Of a stretch of DNA of 64,000 bases, positions 44,771 to 53,195 are shown in pieces. A program made the translations under genes and the position numbers. The stretch is from assembly GCA_965246785.1 (NCBI GenBank), contig CBDFFM010000030.1:11549-75548 (forward strand), in the 5' to 3' direction. The first letter of the stretch is position 1. Each line of letters begins with the position of its first letter. The notes under the pieces are model-generated. The model ran no database searches and had not been told where the DNA came from. It worked only from the letters and a program-made list of their open reading frames with translations. Source of the DNA: UBA1952 sp965246785 (lineage in GTDB: Bacteria > Bacteroidota > Bacteroidia > Chitinophagales > Chitinophagaceae).

Positions 44771-44828
44771 TGGAAGTGTTGCGTATTGCGTTTTGGGTAG
44801 TGTCTCATTTTGAACATTTACAGCAACC

Positions 44829-44880
44829 TGTCACCCTGAAAGGGCCTTGCGTGTAGTTGCAAGATTCTTTCAGAATGACA
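44829..44880. repeat. Short palindrome TGTCAccCTGAAAG ... CTTTCAGaaTGACA
   Basis: Left TGTCACCCTGAAAGGGCCTTGC (44829-44850) pairs with the complement of GCAAGATTCTTTCAGAATGACA (44859-44880), four mismatches. It lies between the kinase start and the mazG stop. The ends are like those of 37014-37147. Confidence 0.7.
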
Positions 44881-44934
44881 AGTTTGGGCGAGCTGCTATT
44901 CAAATTGAGAGTCCATTGAATTTTGAGTGTTGCT

Positions 44935-45702
44935 TTAGCCTTCGGTCTTTTTGATTTCGTTCCACATGGCGTCCATTTCTTCTAAGGTCATGTCCTGCAT
45001 GGCCTTTCCGCGCTCGGTGGCAAGGCGCTCTATGCCCTGGAAGCGGCGGATGAATTTGCGGTTGGTCTTTTCCAGCGCGGCCTCCGGGTCTATGTTGGCG
45101 AAGCGGGCGTAGTTGATGAGGGCGAAAAAGATGTCGCCCATCTCATCTTCCATGCGTTCCTGCACGCCGCTTTCGGCGGCTTCGTACAGCTCTGACAATT
45201 CCTCTTCTACCTTCTCCTTCACCTGGCCGATGTTGTCCCATTCAAAGCCTACCGTTTTGGTTTTCTCTTGCAGGCGCAGGGCTTTGACCATGGCCGGCAG
45301 AGCCGCGGGCACGCCGCCGAGAATGCTCTTCTTGCCTTCTTTCAATTTAATCTGCTCCCAGTTGCGCTTCACATCCTCATCATCCTGCACTACGGTACTG
45401 GAATAGATGTGCGGGTGGCGCTGCACGAGCTTGTTGCAGATACTTTCTACCACATCATCAAAAGTGAAGTGGCCCGCCTCTTCCGCGATGAGCGCGTAAA
45501 AAATGAGGTGGAGGAGGATGTCGCCGCTTTCTTCTTTTAATCCTTGCCAGTCGCCTTCGGTGATGGCGCCGGCAAGCTCGTAGGTTTCTTCTATGGTAAG
45601 CTGGCGGAGGGTTTCAATCGTCTGCTTCCTGTCCCAGGGGCAGCCGGTGCGGAGCTCGCCCATGGTGCGGCGCAGGCGCTCCATGCTATTGTGGTATGGC
45701 AT
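44935..45702 (-). CDS. mazG: Nucleoside triphosphate pyrophosphohydrolase MazG (255 aa)
   Basis: Two MazG domains in tandem: the first has TIEETYELAGAI and EESGDILLHLIFY, giving the EExxE...ExxD metal site; the second has EEELSELYEAAE and EMGDIFFALINYARF. The N-terminal ELRTGCPWDRKQTIETLR is the usual family start. It hydrolyses NTPs and dNTPs to monophosphates. ATG 45702 gives this start; the longer open frame from 45783 runs through an intergenic tandem repeat. It is a single gene. Confidence 0.92.
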   Translation of the reverse strand: MPYHNSMERLRRTMGELRTGCPWDRKQTIETLRQLTIEETYELAGAITEGDWQGLKEESGDILLHLIFYALIAEEAGHFTFDDVVESICNKLVQRHPHIYSSTVVQDDEDVKRNWEQIKLKEGKKSILGGVPAALPAMVKALRLQEKTKTVGFEWDNIGQVKEKVEEELSELYEAAESGVQERMEDEMGDIFFALINYARFANIDPEAALEKTNRKFIRRFQGIERLATERGKAMQDMTLEEMDAMWNEIKKTEG

Positions 45703-45815
45703 GGATGCAAGGTAGGTTGCGGGGGTTGGAGTGTTGGAGTGTTGGTGGTTGGAGGGTTGTTCGTTTTTCACTTGGCGCAGCATGTATATTCGCTTAACGT
45801 GAATTGCTACACTGA

Positions 45816-46436
45816 ATGAAATTCGTTCGTCTACTAGTAATGATTTGCTGCATTGCTAACGTTGTCTATGCTCAAACAGATACCGCGTCTTTAAAAATTA
45901 TTGAGCATGCACTCAGGCGTTATGATAGCGGTTTGATATTCTATGCTGACAGGATTGACGACTTTGGATTTAATAGAATCCAGGAATCGTTTGCTAATAA
46001 CAATTTTTTCAGCTGGCATAATGGCAAGTCTAAAAGCGTTAGCCTATCCTCAACTGAATTACAATACCTGAATGCTGAATTGAAAAAATATAGAAAGCCC
46101 TATTGGAAGGATAGCCTGTTTCAAAAAGCCAAATGCATATCGATGGATTCTTTCCATAACTACGATGGCGGGAGATTATACAAAAGGAAGCTCTTTGAGA
46201 TTTTTGAGAACCCTTATACAACTGCCCACCTGAAACTCGATCTGCTTCCGGAATTAAAAAAATATCATTGGGCATTTAGTTTTACCGAGCCTATCTATTT
46301 TAGAAATGGAACGCTGTATGCGATGTATCTCATGCACATCTGTGGCAATACTTGCGGGGGATACGAGTTTGCTGTCTTTAAAAACGATGAAGCGAATTGG
46401 AAGTATTGGTTTTCAATCACAAGCGGTGATTTTTAA
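45816..46436 (+). CDS. Secreted hypothetical protein (206 aa)
   Basis: Signal peptide (LVMICCIANVVYAQ, cleavage near residue 20). The mature part is basic and aromatic (LNAELKKYRKPYWKDSLFQK) and ends with a Cys-containing segment (MHICGNTCGGYEFAVFK). Composition is clearly AT-richer than its neighbours, suggesting recent gain. A TATATTCG box lies at its promoter. No family recognised. Confidence 0.6.
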   Translation: MKFVRLLVMICCIANVVYAQTDTASLKIIEHALRRYDSGLIFYADRIDDFGFNRIQESFANNNFFSWHNGKSKSVSLSSTELQYLNAELKKYRKPYWKDSLFQKAKCISMDSFHNYDGGRLYKRKLFEIFENPYTTAHLKLDLLPELKKYHWAFSFTEPIYFRNGTLYAMYLMHICGNTCGGYEFAVFKNDEANWKYWFSITSGDF

Positions 46437-46551
46437 TTATTCGCCCAGCTGGCGCAAGATGGAGGCGCGGCCATGAGCGTTAGCTTCTTCGCCAGCCATA
46501 AAGCACATTTGCTGCTGTGAGCAGATGCTGCGTATGGGCTTTCGCAGAAAG

Positions 46552-46637
46552 CCCGGTCGCTGAGCGGAGCCGAAGTGCCTACCAAGATGCTTTACTCATG
46601 TTACAAACAGGCGCTTCGGCTACGCTCAGCGACCGGG
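46552..46637. repeat. Imperfect palindrome CCCGGTCGCTGAGCG ... CGCTCAGCGACCGGG
   Basis: The 28-base arms (46552-46579 and 46610-46637) match at all but two positions, around a 30-base loop. Part of the right arm (CTTCGGCTACGCTCAG) recurs at 52245-52260. The 390-base gap between 46437 and 46827 holds this, a promoter box and nothing else recognisable. Confidence 0.75.
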
Positions 46638-46796
46638 ACGCTTGACGCGTCCAATGTGTAGCTTATGCCCGCAGCTTTTAAGGTAAGCCCCACGAGAGAA
46701 GCCCAACAGACTGACAAACGATGAAATGTGCGACGCAAGGAATGCTTAATAGAGTGCTGTAGTTGGCAACATAATCATCTCCACGCTGCGCATCAG

Positions 46797-46804
46797 TATT
46801 TTTG
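46797..46804 (+). promoter_or_regulatory. -7 box TATTTTTG of fumC
   Basis: TATTTTTG is an exact match to TAnnTTTG, 24 bases before ATG 46828. No -33 box at the usual distance. Confidence 0.45.
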
Positions 46805-46827
46805 CCGCCGTAAAAACGAAACAACTT

Positions 46828-48261
46828 ATGTCCACCACCGGATTCCGTACAGAGAAAGACACGATGGGCGAGGTGCGGGTGCCCGCCGGCGCCTACTTCG
46901 GCGCGCAGACGCAGCGCTCTATTGACAACTTCAAGATTGCGCAGGACATCAACAGGATGCCGAAGGAAATCATCCGCGCGTTCGCGTACCTGAAGAAGGC
47001 CGCGGCCATTACCAATACAGAATTGGGCGTGCTTCCAAAAGAAAAATCCGACCTCATCGGGCAGGTGTGCGATGAGATTTTAGATGGAAAGCTCGATGCC
47101 GAATTTCCCCTTGTAGTGTGGCAGACCGGCTCCGGCACGCAGAGCAATATGAACGTGAACGAAGTGGTGGCCTACCGCGCGCACGTGCTGCAAGGCGGAG
47201 ATTTAATGGATGAAAAGAAGGCGCTCAACCCGAACGACGACGTGAACAAAAGCCAGTCGTCAAACGACACCTTCCCCACGGCCATGCACATCGCGGCCTA
47301 CAAGATGCTGATGGAGACGACCATCCCCGGCATCACCAAGCTGCGCGACACGCTGGCGCAAAAGAGCAAGGCATATATGGGCGTGGTGAAGATTGGCCGC
47401 ACGCACTTCATGGACGCAACCCCACTGACGGTGGGCCAGGAACTGAGCGGTTATGTAAGCCAGCTTGACCACGGCCTGAAGGCCATCAACAATACCCTCG
47501 CGCACCTCTCCGAGCTGGCGCTGGGCGGCACGGCAGTAGGCACCGGCATCAATACGCCGCCGGGCTATTCAGAGCAGGTGGCGGCGAAGATTGCGGAGCT
47601 GACGGGGCTGCCGTTTGTAACGGCGGAGAATAAGTTTGAAAGCCTTGCCGCGCACGACGCAATCGTAGAAGCCCACGGCGCGCTGAAGATGGTAGCGGTA
47701 AGCCTGATGAAGATTGCCAACGATATCCGGATGCTAAGCAGCGGGCCGCGCGCGGGCATCGGTGAGCTGTTTATTCCTGACAATGAGCCCGGCTCCTCCA
47801 TCATGCCCGGCAAGGTGAACCCAACACAGTGCGAGGCGCTGACGATGATTGCGGCGCAGGTGATGGGCAATGACGTAGCTATCTCGGTGGGCGGCTCCAT
47901 GGGTCACTTTGAGCTGAACGTGTTTAAGCCGGTGATGATTTACAACTTCCTGCACAGCGCGCGGCTGATTGGTGAAGGGTGTGTAAGCTTCAACGACAAG
48001 TGCGCAGAAGGCCTTGCGCCGATTGAGGAGAATATCGCGAAGCACGTAAGCAACTCGCTGATGCTGGTAACGGCGCTGAACCCTAAGATTGGCTATTACA
48101 ATGCAGCAGCCATTGCGCAGGATGCGCACAAGCGCGGCATCACGCTAAAGCAGAGCGCGCTGGAGTACAAGCTGAAGGGCCTAGACTTTGAGCACATGAC
48201 AGAGGCGCAGTTTGATGAATGGGTGCGCCCGGAGGGGATGGTTGGGGAGATGAAGGGTTGA
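46828..48261 (+). CDS. fumC: Class II fumarate hydratase (477 aa)
   Basis: The fumarase/aspartase signature GSSIMPGKVNPTQCE is present, with the class II N-terminal GEVRVPAGAYFGAQTQRS, TGSGTQSNMNVNEV and the active-site region SSNDTFPTAMH. It interconverts fumarate and malate in the TCA cycle without an Fe-S cluster. Length is normal for FumC. It stands alone on the plus strand with its own -7 box and terminator. Aspartase is the alternative relative, but HFMDATPLTVGQELSGYV and the overall match favour FumC. Confidence 0.93.
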   Translation: MSTTGFRTEKDTMGEVRVPAGAYFGAQTQRSIDNFKIAQDINRMPKEIIRAFAYLKKAAAITNTELGVLPKEKSDLIGQVCDEILDGKLDAEFPLVVWQTGSGTQSNMNVNEVVAYRAHVLQGGDLMDEKKALNPNDDVNKSQSSNDTFPTAMHIAAYKMLMETTIPGITKLRDTLAQKSKAYMGVVKIGRTHFMDATPLTVGQELSGYVSQLDHGLKAINNTLAHLSELALGGTAVGTGINTPPGYSEQVAAKIAELTGLPFVTAENKFESLAAHDAIVEAHGALKMVAVSLMKIANDIRMLSSGPRAGIGELFIPDNEPGSSIMPGKVNPTQCEALTMIAAQVMGNDVAISVGGSMGHFELNVFKPVMIYNFLHSARLIGEGCVSFNDKCAEGLAPIEENIAKHVSNSLMLVTALNPKIGYYNAAAIAQDAHKRGITLKQSALEYKLKGLDFEHMTEAQFDEWVRPEGMVGEMKG

Positions 48262-48280
48262 ACGAAATGAGCAAGTTGAA

Positions 48281-48312
48281 GCCGTCCGCTTTTGGCGGGC
48301 GCTTTTCTTTTC
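48281..48312 (+). terminator. Probable fumC terminator
   Basis: GTCCGC (48284-48289) pairs with GCGGGC (48295-48300) around TTTTG and is followed by GCTTTTCTTTTC, 20 bases after the fumC stop. The stem is short. Confidence 0.5.
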
Positions 48313-48382
48313 ATTTAGCGCATTACACGCTCTTCTTTGCCCACTGTAAACAATCGAAACTTTCGCAGCAATAAGCTATTCT

Positions 48383-48880
48383 CTACTCTTTTTTGCCGGC
48401 AAAACTCACAGAATGGGCAAAGTAGAGTTCCAGACTTTCTACATCATTTCCTATTAAACTGTCTTTGGTTAAACGATAATCAGCTCCCCATTTAGTGTTG
48501 CCAAAATGGTAATCACTATCGTCACGACGAAGCGCATTCTGACCTAACGGGAACAGGTATTTGGTGTAGTAATGTCCGTTCCCACTGCTTGAATCATTAT
48601 AGCCCCAAGATGTCCACCGTATGTAAACCGAGTCTTTATTTGGGTAGATCAGCTTAACCGAGAGCACATACGCCGTGTCAAAAGCTGTATCATGCCCAAA
48701 ACCATTTTTATACTCCGTGAAGAAATCCCGACGGCGCATAAGCCCCTTGTAGGATGTGGTGTAGGGATATGGGGAAGGATTAGCTGTATCCTGCGGTGTA
48801 ACCGCATTACCGGATGAGTTATCGCCCTTTTTGCAGGCAATAAAGAAAAGCAGGATTAGCAAATAGCAGCTATGCTTCAT
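48383..48880 (-). CDS. Lipoprotein, hypothetical (165 aa)
   Basis: Lipoprotein signal (LLILLFFIACKKG, lipid Cys at about residue 16). A short Ser/Asn/Thr linker leads to a beta-rich domain (AYVLSVKLIYPNKDSVYIRW; LESLELYFAHSVSF). This is a small surface or periplasmic lipoprotein of no recognised family. It is AT-richer than its neighbours, and converges on fumC. Confidence 0.6.
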   Translation of the reverse strand: MKHSCYLLILLFFIACKKGDNSSGNAVTPQDTANPSPYPYTTSYKGLMRRRDFFTEYKNGFGHDTAFDTAYVLSVKLIYPNKDSVYIRWTSWGYNDSSSGNGHYYTKYLFPLGQNALRRDDSDYHFGNTKWGADYRLTKDSLIGNDVESLELYFAHSVSFAGKKE

Positions 48881-48946
48881 AAAAATGCTTTAGTTGTTCT
48901 TCTAACGCATAGACAGAAGCTTTTATTATTAACGGAATCCAGCTTC

Positions 48947-49369
48947 CTATTGTTCACCTTCCACATACCGCTTAAAGTTGTCCAGAATAGCCTGCCAGCC
49001 GCTCTGCTGCTGTTGCTGGGAATGTGTGCCTTCTGCTTCAAAGCTTTCGGCAACGGTAGTCGTGCCCGCCTCGGCATCGGTGCTGAAGTTGATTTGCACC
49101 TGCCGGCCGTCGTCCATCGTGTAGGCGATGTGGCGGCCCGGCAGCACCTCATCATACGTGCCGCCGAAGTCAAAGCCGAAGCTGCCGTCCTTTGCTTCCA
49201 TGCGGGCTGTGAAACGTCCGCCACGCTTGAGATTATTCTCGGCGCGAGGCGTATGCCAATCGGGCGAGGCGGCATTCCATTGGGTAATGTGGGCGGGGTC
49301 GTTCCACATGAGCCAGACTTTATCCAGCGGCGCGTTGACGGTGGTTTCTACGGAAATGGTGTTGCGCAT
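48947..49369 (-). CDS. SRPBCC/AHSA1-type protein (140 aa)
   Basis: VETTVNAPLDKVWLMWNDPA is the typical start of AHSA1-like START domains, followed by ITQWNAASPDWHTPRAENN and GGRFTARMEAKDGSFGFDFG, and a final helix GWQAILDNFKRYVEGE. The fold has a hydrophobic cavity for lipids or other small ligands, and some members are stress-related chaperone partners. The ligand is unknown. It stands alone on the minus strand. Confidence 0.88.
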   Translation of the reverse strand: MRNTISVETTVNAPLDKVWLMWNDPAHITQWNAASPDWHTPRAENNLKRGGRFTARMEAKDGSFGFDFGGTYDEVLPGRHIAYTMDDGRQVQINFSTDAEAGTTTVAESFEAEGTHSQQQQQSGWQAILDNFKRYVEGEQ

Positions 49370-49414
49370 AGCGGCTGTGTTGATTGATGCGCCAAGCTAC
49401 GCAATCCCGCCAAG

Positions 49415-50002
49415 TCAGTATCCATCCCCGCCATCGCCACCGTAGAATGGCGGCAGCGGGTAGCCGAGGGAGCGCATGATGTGCTCTAAGTCGGGCTCTT
49501 CTTCGGGATGATACCTGCGGTTGAGGTTAAAGCCGTGCAGCCGTGCCCAGGCTTGCCACTTCATGGCTGCAAATGTGCCTTTGAAGTCGTCTAACTGCTG
49601 GTAGATGTTGAAGCCCGTCTGCCGGGCGCAGAGCTTTATGAGCAGCACACCCTGGGTTTCGTTGAGGGCTTTGATTCTGGCTTCAAAGCGGTCGTGCACC
49701 ACTGCTTCCTTTTCCCTGATATACGTCCGCCGCTCTTTGCCGCTCAGTAAAGGGTCGGTGAGCTTCGTATGCAGCTCGTTGAAAAGCACCGTTGCTTCCG
49801 CGAGATATGGGAGAATGGTTTTGACGTAATACTTCATCTGGTTGTAGCGGTAGCGCACCGTGTCGTTGTCCCATTTGCGGGTGCCGGCCACGTCATGATT
49901 GTTGAGGTCAACGCGGTAGATAGTATCATTGGCGGCGTAGGTCTGACTGCGCGCGGGAAAGGCGGCAAGCGTCAGCATCAGGAAAGAGATCAGGGCTTTC
50001 AT
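49415..50002 (-). CDS. DUF4294-like exported protein (195 aa)
   Basis: Signal peptide (ALISFLMLTLAAFPARSQ). The mature protein is helical (RYRYNQMKYYVKTILPYLAE; EKEAVVHDRFEARIKALNE; IKLCARQTGFNIYQQL), a pattern of DUF4294 proteins found widely in Bacteroidota. Function unknown, probably in the periplasm. ATG 50002 gives the signal peptide; the open frame to 50086 has no such start. The C-terminal GGDGGDGY tail is unusual. Confidence 0.75.
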   Translation of the reverse strand: MKALISFLMLTLAAFPARSQTYAANDTIYRVDLNNHDVAGTRKWDNDTVRYRYNQMKYYVKTILPYLAEATVLFNELHTKLTDPLLSGKERRTYIREKEAVVHDRFEARIKALNETQGVLLIKLCARQTGFNIYQQLDDFKGTFAAMKWQAWARLHGFNLNRRYHPEEEPDLEHIMRSLGYPLPPFYGGDGGDGY

Positions 50003-50151
50003 GCCGGGCATTAAACCAAGTTTTATACCAGAAATCCGGGGCGGCGCGTTATCCCTTGCGCGATGACAGCTTTGCAAGCCTTTCACAGCACCCGGCCCGG
50101 CGCTTGCGTATCTTCATTGTGCTTTCAAAAGAGCACCAATCCAACAAGCCA

Positions 50152-50463
50152 ATGGCAAAGATTCCCCTGATGAAGAAGGCGCAGCAGATTAAGACACTGG
50201 CTGCTTTGTGGAAGTATCGGACGGGGTTGTTCAGCATGTTTCGCGATATGCTGGGCGGGCGCTATAAGGCTTCCTTCCTCACTATCGTCGCACTGATTGC
50301 GGCGGGCGTCTATATCCTCTCGCCCATTGACCTTATCCCGGATTTTATCCCGGTCGTAGGTTGGATGGATGATGGCGCTGTCTTCTACTTCCTGCTGCGC
50401 CGGCTGATGTATGAGCTGGACAGATATTCCGCACGGCGGACGGATTTGAAGCTAATCAAGTAA
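50152..50463 (+). CDS. DUF1232 (YkvA-like) membrane protein (103 aa)
   Basis: The DUF1232 core is ILSPIDLIPDFIPVVGWMDD (residues about 59-78), preceded by a membrane segment (SFLTIVALIAAGVYIL). Such small proteins are widespread and of unknown function. ATG 50152 is the family-typical start; an earlier in-frame start at 50056 adds an unlikely arginine-rich tail. It converges with, and overlaps by 8 bases, the nucleotidyltransferase gene. Confidence 0.85.
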   Translation: MAKIPLMKKAQQIKTLAALWKYRTGLFSMFRDMLGGRYKASFLTIVALIAAGVYILSPIDLIPDFIPVVGWMDDGAVFYFLLRRLMYELDRYSARRTDLKLIK

Positions 50464-51178
50464 GCAATGAGCCGTCGAAGAGCGAGGCAGCGGACGCGAG
50501 CGTCTCAGGTTTGCCGACATCCAAGAACTTCCCTCCACTGTGGTCAAAGCCCCGGATGATGCCGCCATCAGCGCACGCGTCTAAGTAAACATCTATCAGC
50601 GAGAATTTCCCCTCCTGCTTAATGCCCCGTAATAGCTCACCGGATATAATCTGGATGCCGCTAAAAGCGTAAGGCGTACCGTCACTTCCGCGTTGGGCGC
50701 CCGTTTTTTCATTCATCCAGCCTTGCAGGCGCGTAGTATCGTCAAAAAGCAAGTAGCGTGAAGAAGTGCGCCGCATTACCGCTAGCGTCGCTAAAGGATT
50801 TTCTGCGCCGTGCGCGGTAATGAGCGCATCCAGCGGCAGGTCGGTCAGCACATCTACATTCATCACCATAAAGGCGTCTTCTCCGGCAAAGAAGGGCGCT
50901 GCCCGCTTCAGGCCGCCGCCGGTTTCCAGCACCTCGTCGCGCTCGTCTGAAATGCTAATAGTGCTACCCCACCCCACGCTCTCTGCAATTGCTTCCTCAA
51001 TCTGCCCGGCAAAGTGATGCACATTGACAATGACCTCACGGATGCCGAAGCGTTGCAGGTAGCGGATGTTCCATTCCAGCAATGTCCTGTCGCCCACGCG
51101 TGCGAGCGCTTTAGGGTGATGGTGCGTGAAAGGGGCGAGCCGGGTGCCGAGGCCGGCGGCGAGGAGCATCGCTTTCAT
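50456..51178 (-). CDS. MurU-like sugar-1-phosphate nucleotidyltransferase (240 aa)
   Basis: N-terminal MKAMLLAAGLGTRLAPFTHH with the following HPKALARVGDRTLLEW is the NTP_transferase nucleotide loop. VMNVDVLTDLP gives the metal-binding Asp, and DVGKPETLASA ends the domain. Size and lack of a beta helix fit MurU / mannose-1-phosphate guanylyltransferase types, which make NDP-sugars; MurU recycles MurNAc-1-phosphate. The usual kinase partner (AmgK) is not adjacent. ATG 51178 is chosen over GTG 51184. Confidence 0.85.
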   Translation of the reverse strand: MKAMLLAAGLGTRLAPFTHHHPKALARVGDRTLLEWNIRYLQRFGIREVIVNVHHFAGQIEEAIAESVGWGSTISISDERDEVLETGGGLKRAAPFFAGEDAFMVMNVDVLTDLPLDALITAHGAENPLATLAVMRRTSSRYLLFDDTTRLQGWMNEKTGAQRGSDGTPYAFSGIQIISGELLRGIKQEGKFSLIDVYLDACADGGIIRGFDHSGGKFLDVGKPETLASAASLFDGSLLT

Positions 51179-51203
51179 GGGCACAAATGTGGGGCTTATT
51201 GAG

Positions 51204-51211
51204 CACCTTTG
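51204..51211 (+). promoter_or_regulatory. -7-like box CACCTTTG, nearly leaderless promoter
   Basis: CACCTTTG is one base from TAnnTTTG and lies 6 bases before ATG 51218, so the transcript should begin at or near the start codon. Compare 35364-35371. It also sits just upstream of the divergent gene at 51178. Confidence 0.4.
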
Positions 51212-51217
51212 CGCCCG

Positions 51218-52231
51218 ATGTTTAACCGTTACTGGCGGACGTATCCGTGGGGCTTGCAGCTATTCCTGTTCCTGATGATGATTATGACGCTGGCCTCGTT
51301 TGCGTCTTATCTCGTGCTGGCGCTTGTACCGAAGCTGTCGGGCGTATCATTCGCTGAGCTGACGCAGCTAACGGAGCATTCTTCCATCAAAGCGATCCGT
51401 ACTTCGCTGCTCGCGCAAGGGATTTCTCACTTCGGAATGTTTGCGCTGCCGGGATTGCTGTTTGCCATCACGGCGCATCCACGATTTCGCAGCTACCTGG
51501 GCATCCGCGCGCCGGGCAAAGCAATCCACTGGCTGCTCGTGACAGGCGTAATGCTTGGCCTCATTCCAGTCATTCTTGCGGGGCAGGACTGGATGAAGCA
51601 GTTTCTGCACTTCGGCCCGTGGGCGGATGAGCTGCAGGCGGCCAATGACAGCACCATCGGAGCGTTCCTGCGCCTGCATGGCCCCGGCGACCTGTTGCTG
51701 CTGCTCGGGGTTCTTGCCGTGCTGCCGGCGATTGGCGAGGAGCTAATTTTTCGCGGCGTCCTGTTGCGGCTCCTGCATCGTAAGACGAGCAGGCTCAGCC
51801 TGACAGTGCCGGAGAAGACCGCGACTGAGCCGGATGCGCAACGCTCTATGGTAATGCCGGTTTTTTTCACGGCGCTGCTTTTTGCGCTGATTCACTTAAG
51901 CCCATACAGCTTTGCGTTCATCTTTATTGCCGGCTGTGTACTTGCCCTTATCTATTTCCTCACTGGCTCACTACTATGCAGCATATGGGCGCACTTCCTG
52001 TTTAACGGTACGCAGGTTCTCTTAGTCTATCTAAGTGGACACGATAATTCCGGGCTGAAGAAAACGGTAGAAGAGCCTTCGCTGCCTCCGGCGCTTGTAT
52101 TGACTGGGCTAGCGATGTTCGTAGTAAGCTTCTATTTCCTGGTTAAAAACCAGACGCCCATGCCTGCCGATTGGTCAGATGATTTTAAAGATGAGCCGGA
52201 GACAGAGGCGCGCGAGCTGCCGCAACTGTAA
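51218..52231 (+). CDS. CPBP-family intramembrane protease (337 aa)
   Basis: Polytopic membrane protein with the Abi/CPBP motifs: PAIGEELIFRGVLLRLL (EExxxR), FFTALLFALIHLSPYSFAF (FxxxH) and WAHFLFNGTQ (HxxxN/D), giving the catalytic Glu/His site. These enzymes are Rce1-like metal-independent intramembrane proteases, sometimes linked to bacteriocin immunity. The C-terminal cytosolic tail is acidic. ATG 51218 follows the -7 box; a TTG nine bases earlier would fall inside it. It lies 55 bases before cdsA. Confidence 0.88.
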   Translation: MFNRYWRTYPWGLQLFLFLMMIMTLASFASYLVLALVPKLSGVSFAELTQLTEHSSIKAIRTSLLAQGISHFGMFALPGLLFAITAHPRFRSYLGIRAPGKAIHWLLVTGVMLGLIPVILAGQDWMKQFLHFGPWADELQAANDSTIGAFLRLHGPGDLLLLLGVLAVLPAIGEELIFRGVLLRLLHRKTSRLSLTVPEKTATEPDAQRSMVMPVFFTALLFALIHLSPYSFAFIFIAGCVLALIYFLTGSLLCSIWAHFLFNGTQVLLVYLSGHDNSGLKKTVEEPSLPPALVLTGLAMFVVSFYFLVKNQTPMPADWSDDFKDEPETEARELPQL

Positions 52232-52286
52232 CGAACATCATCCAGCACTTCGGCTACGCTCAGTGTAAACTCTATCCCACGAACCC

Positions 52287-53144
52287 ATGGCACTCCACTG
52301 GCCCACCTTCTTCACCCGCCTCGGCAGCGCCATCGTGTTTTCAGCCATTATGATGGGGGGGCTGCTGTGGAATGAATGGGCTTTACTGGGGCTGGTTTCC
52401 CTGATGGCTGTTTTGTGTTTGCGGGAGTTCTTTAGAATAATGGGCACCATCACTGCCGCGCTTGCGCCAAGTTGGCTCTTGCCTGCCAATGTGACTATAA
52501 CACTGCTGATGCTTTGGCTGCCGCCTTTGGCCGGCGCTGCCGCAGGACTTCCTCCGAACATTGCGCAGCCGCAGTATCTGCCGCCGCTGTTTTGCCTTGT
52601 GCCGCTCCTACTGTTGTGCGCTGGGCTTTCTACAAAGCCAGCGCTCGTCCAAGGCTTGTACGCCGTAGGCGCGCTTGCCTATATCACTATGCCTGCTCTG
52701 ATGCTATACGGGATGCGGCTGCAAAGCCTGCTGCTGCCACTGGCGCTGGTGCTGCTCATTTGGATGAACGATACGATGGCTTATCTCGTCGGCTCCTTTA
52801 TCGGGCGCACACCTTTCTCCCGTATTTCTCCGAAAAAGACCTGGGAGGGAACGGCCGGCGGCGCAATCCTTACGATGGCGCTGGCAATGTGGTGGGGCTG
52901 GTATAGCAAGCTTTTCCACTTAGCCGACTGGGCGGTGCTGGCGCTCTGCGCATCCATCGCAGGTACAGCAGGCGACCTTCTGGAAAGCAAGCTAAAGCGC
53001 CTTGCCGGCGTAAAGGACAGCGGTACGATGATGCCCGGCCACGGCGGCGCATTAGACCGCTTTGACTCGCTACTCATTGCTACGCCCTTTGCTTTTGCTT
53101 ATGCTTACGTCTTCATGGAGGCGCTGCACATAAAAGTCTTTTAG
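52287..53144 (+). CDS. cdsA: Phosphatidate cytidylyltransferase (285 aa)
   Basis: The CdsA signature KDSGTMMPGHGGALDRFDS lies near the C terminus, with RISPKKTWEGTAGG before it. About eight membrane helices are seen. It makes CDP-diacylglycerol from phosphatidate and CTP, the branch point of phospholipid synthesis. The psd gene follows 50 bases later, consistent with the route CDP-DAG to phosphatidylserine to phosphatidylethanolamine; the phosphatidylserine synthase gene is not in the window. Length is normal. Confidence 0.92.
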   Translation: MALHWPTFFTRLGSAIVFSAIMMGGLLWNEWALLGLVSLMAVLCLREFFRIMGTITAALAPSWLLPANVTITLLMLWLPPLAGAAAGLPPNIAQPQYLPPLFCLVPLLLLCAGLSTKPALVQGLYAVGALAYITMPALMLYGMRLQSLLLPLALVLLIWMNDTMAYLVGSFIGRTPFSRISPKKTWEGTAGGAILTMALAMWWGWYSKLFHLADWAVLALCASIAGTAGDLLESKLKRLAGVKDSGTMMPGHGGALDRFDSLLIATPFAFAYAYVFMEALHIKVF

Positions 53145-53195
53145 GCGACCTTTAGCCCTGCATTCCGAACTCCGCATTCCGAAATCCGAATTTAT

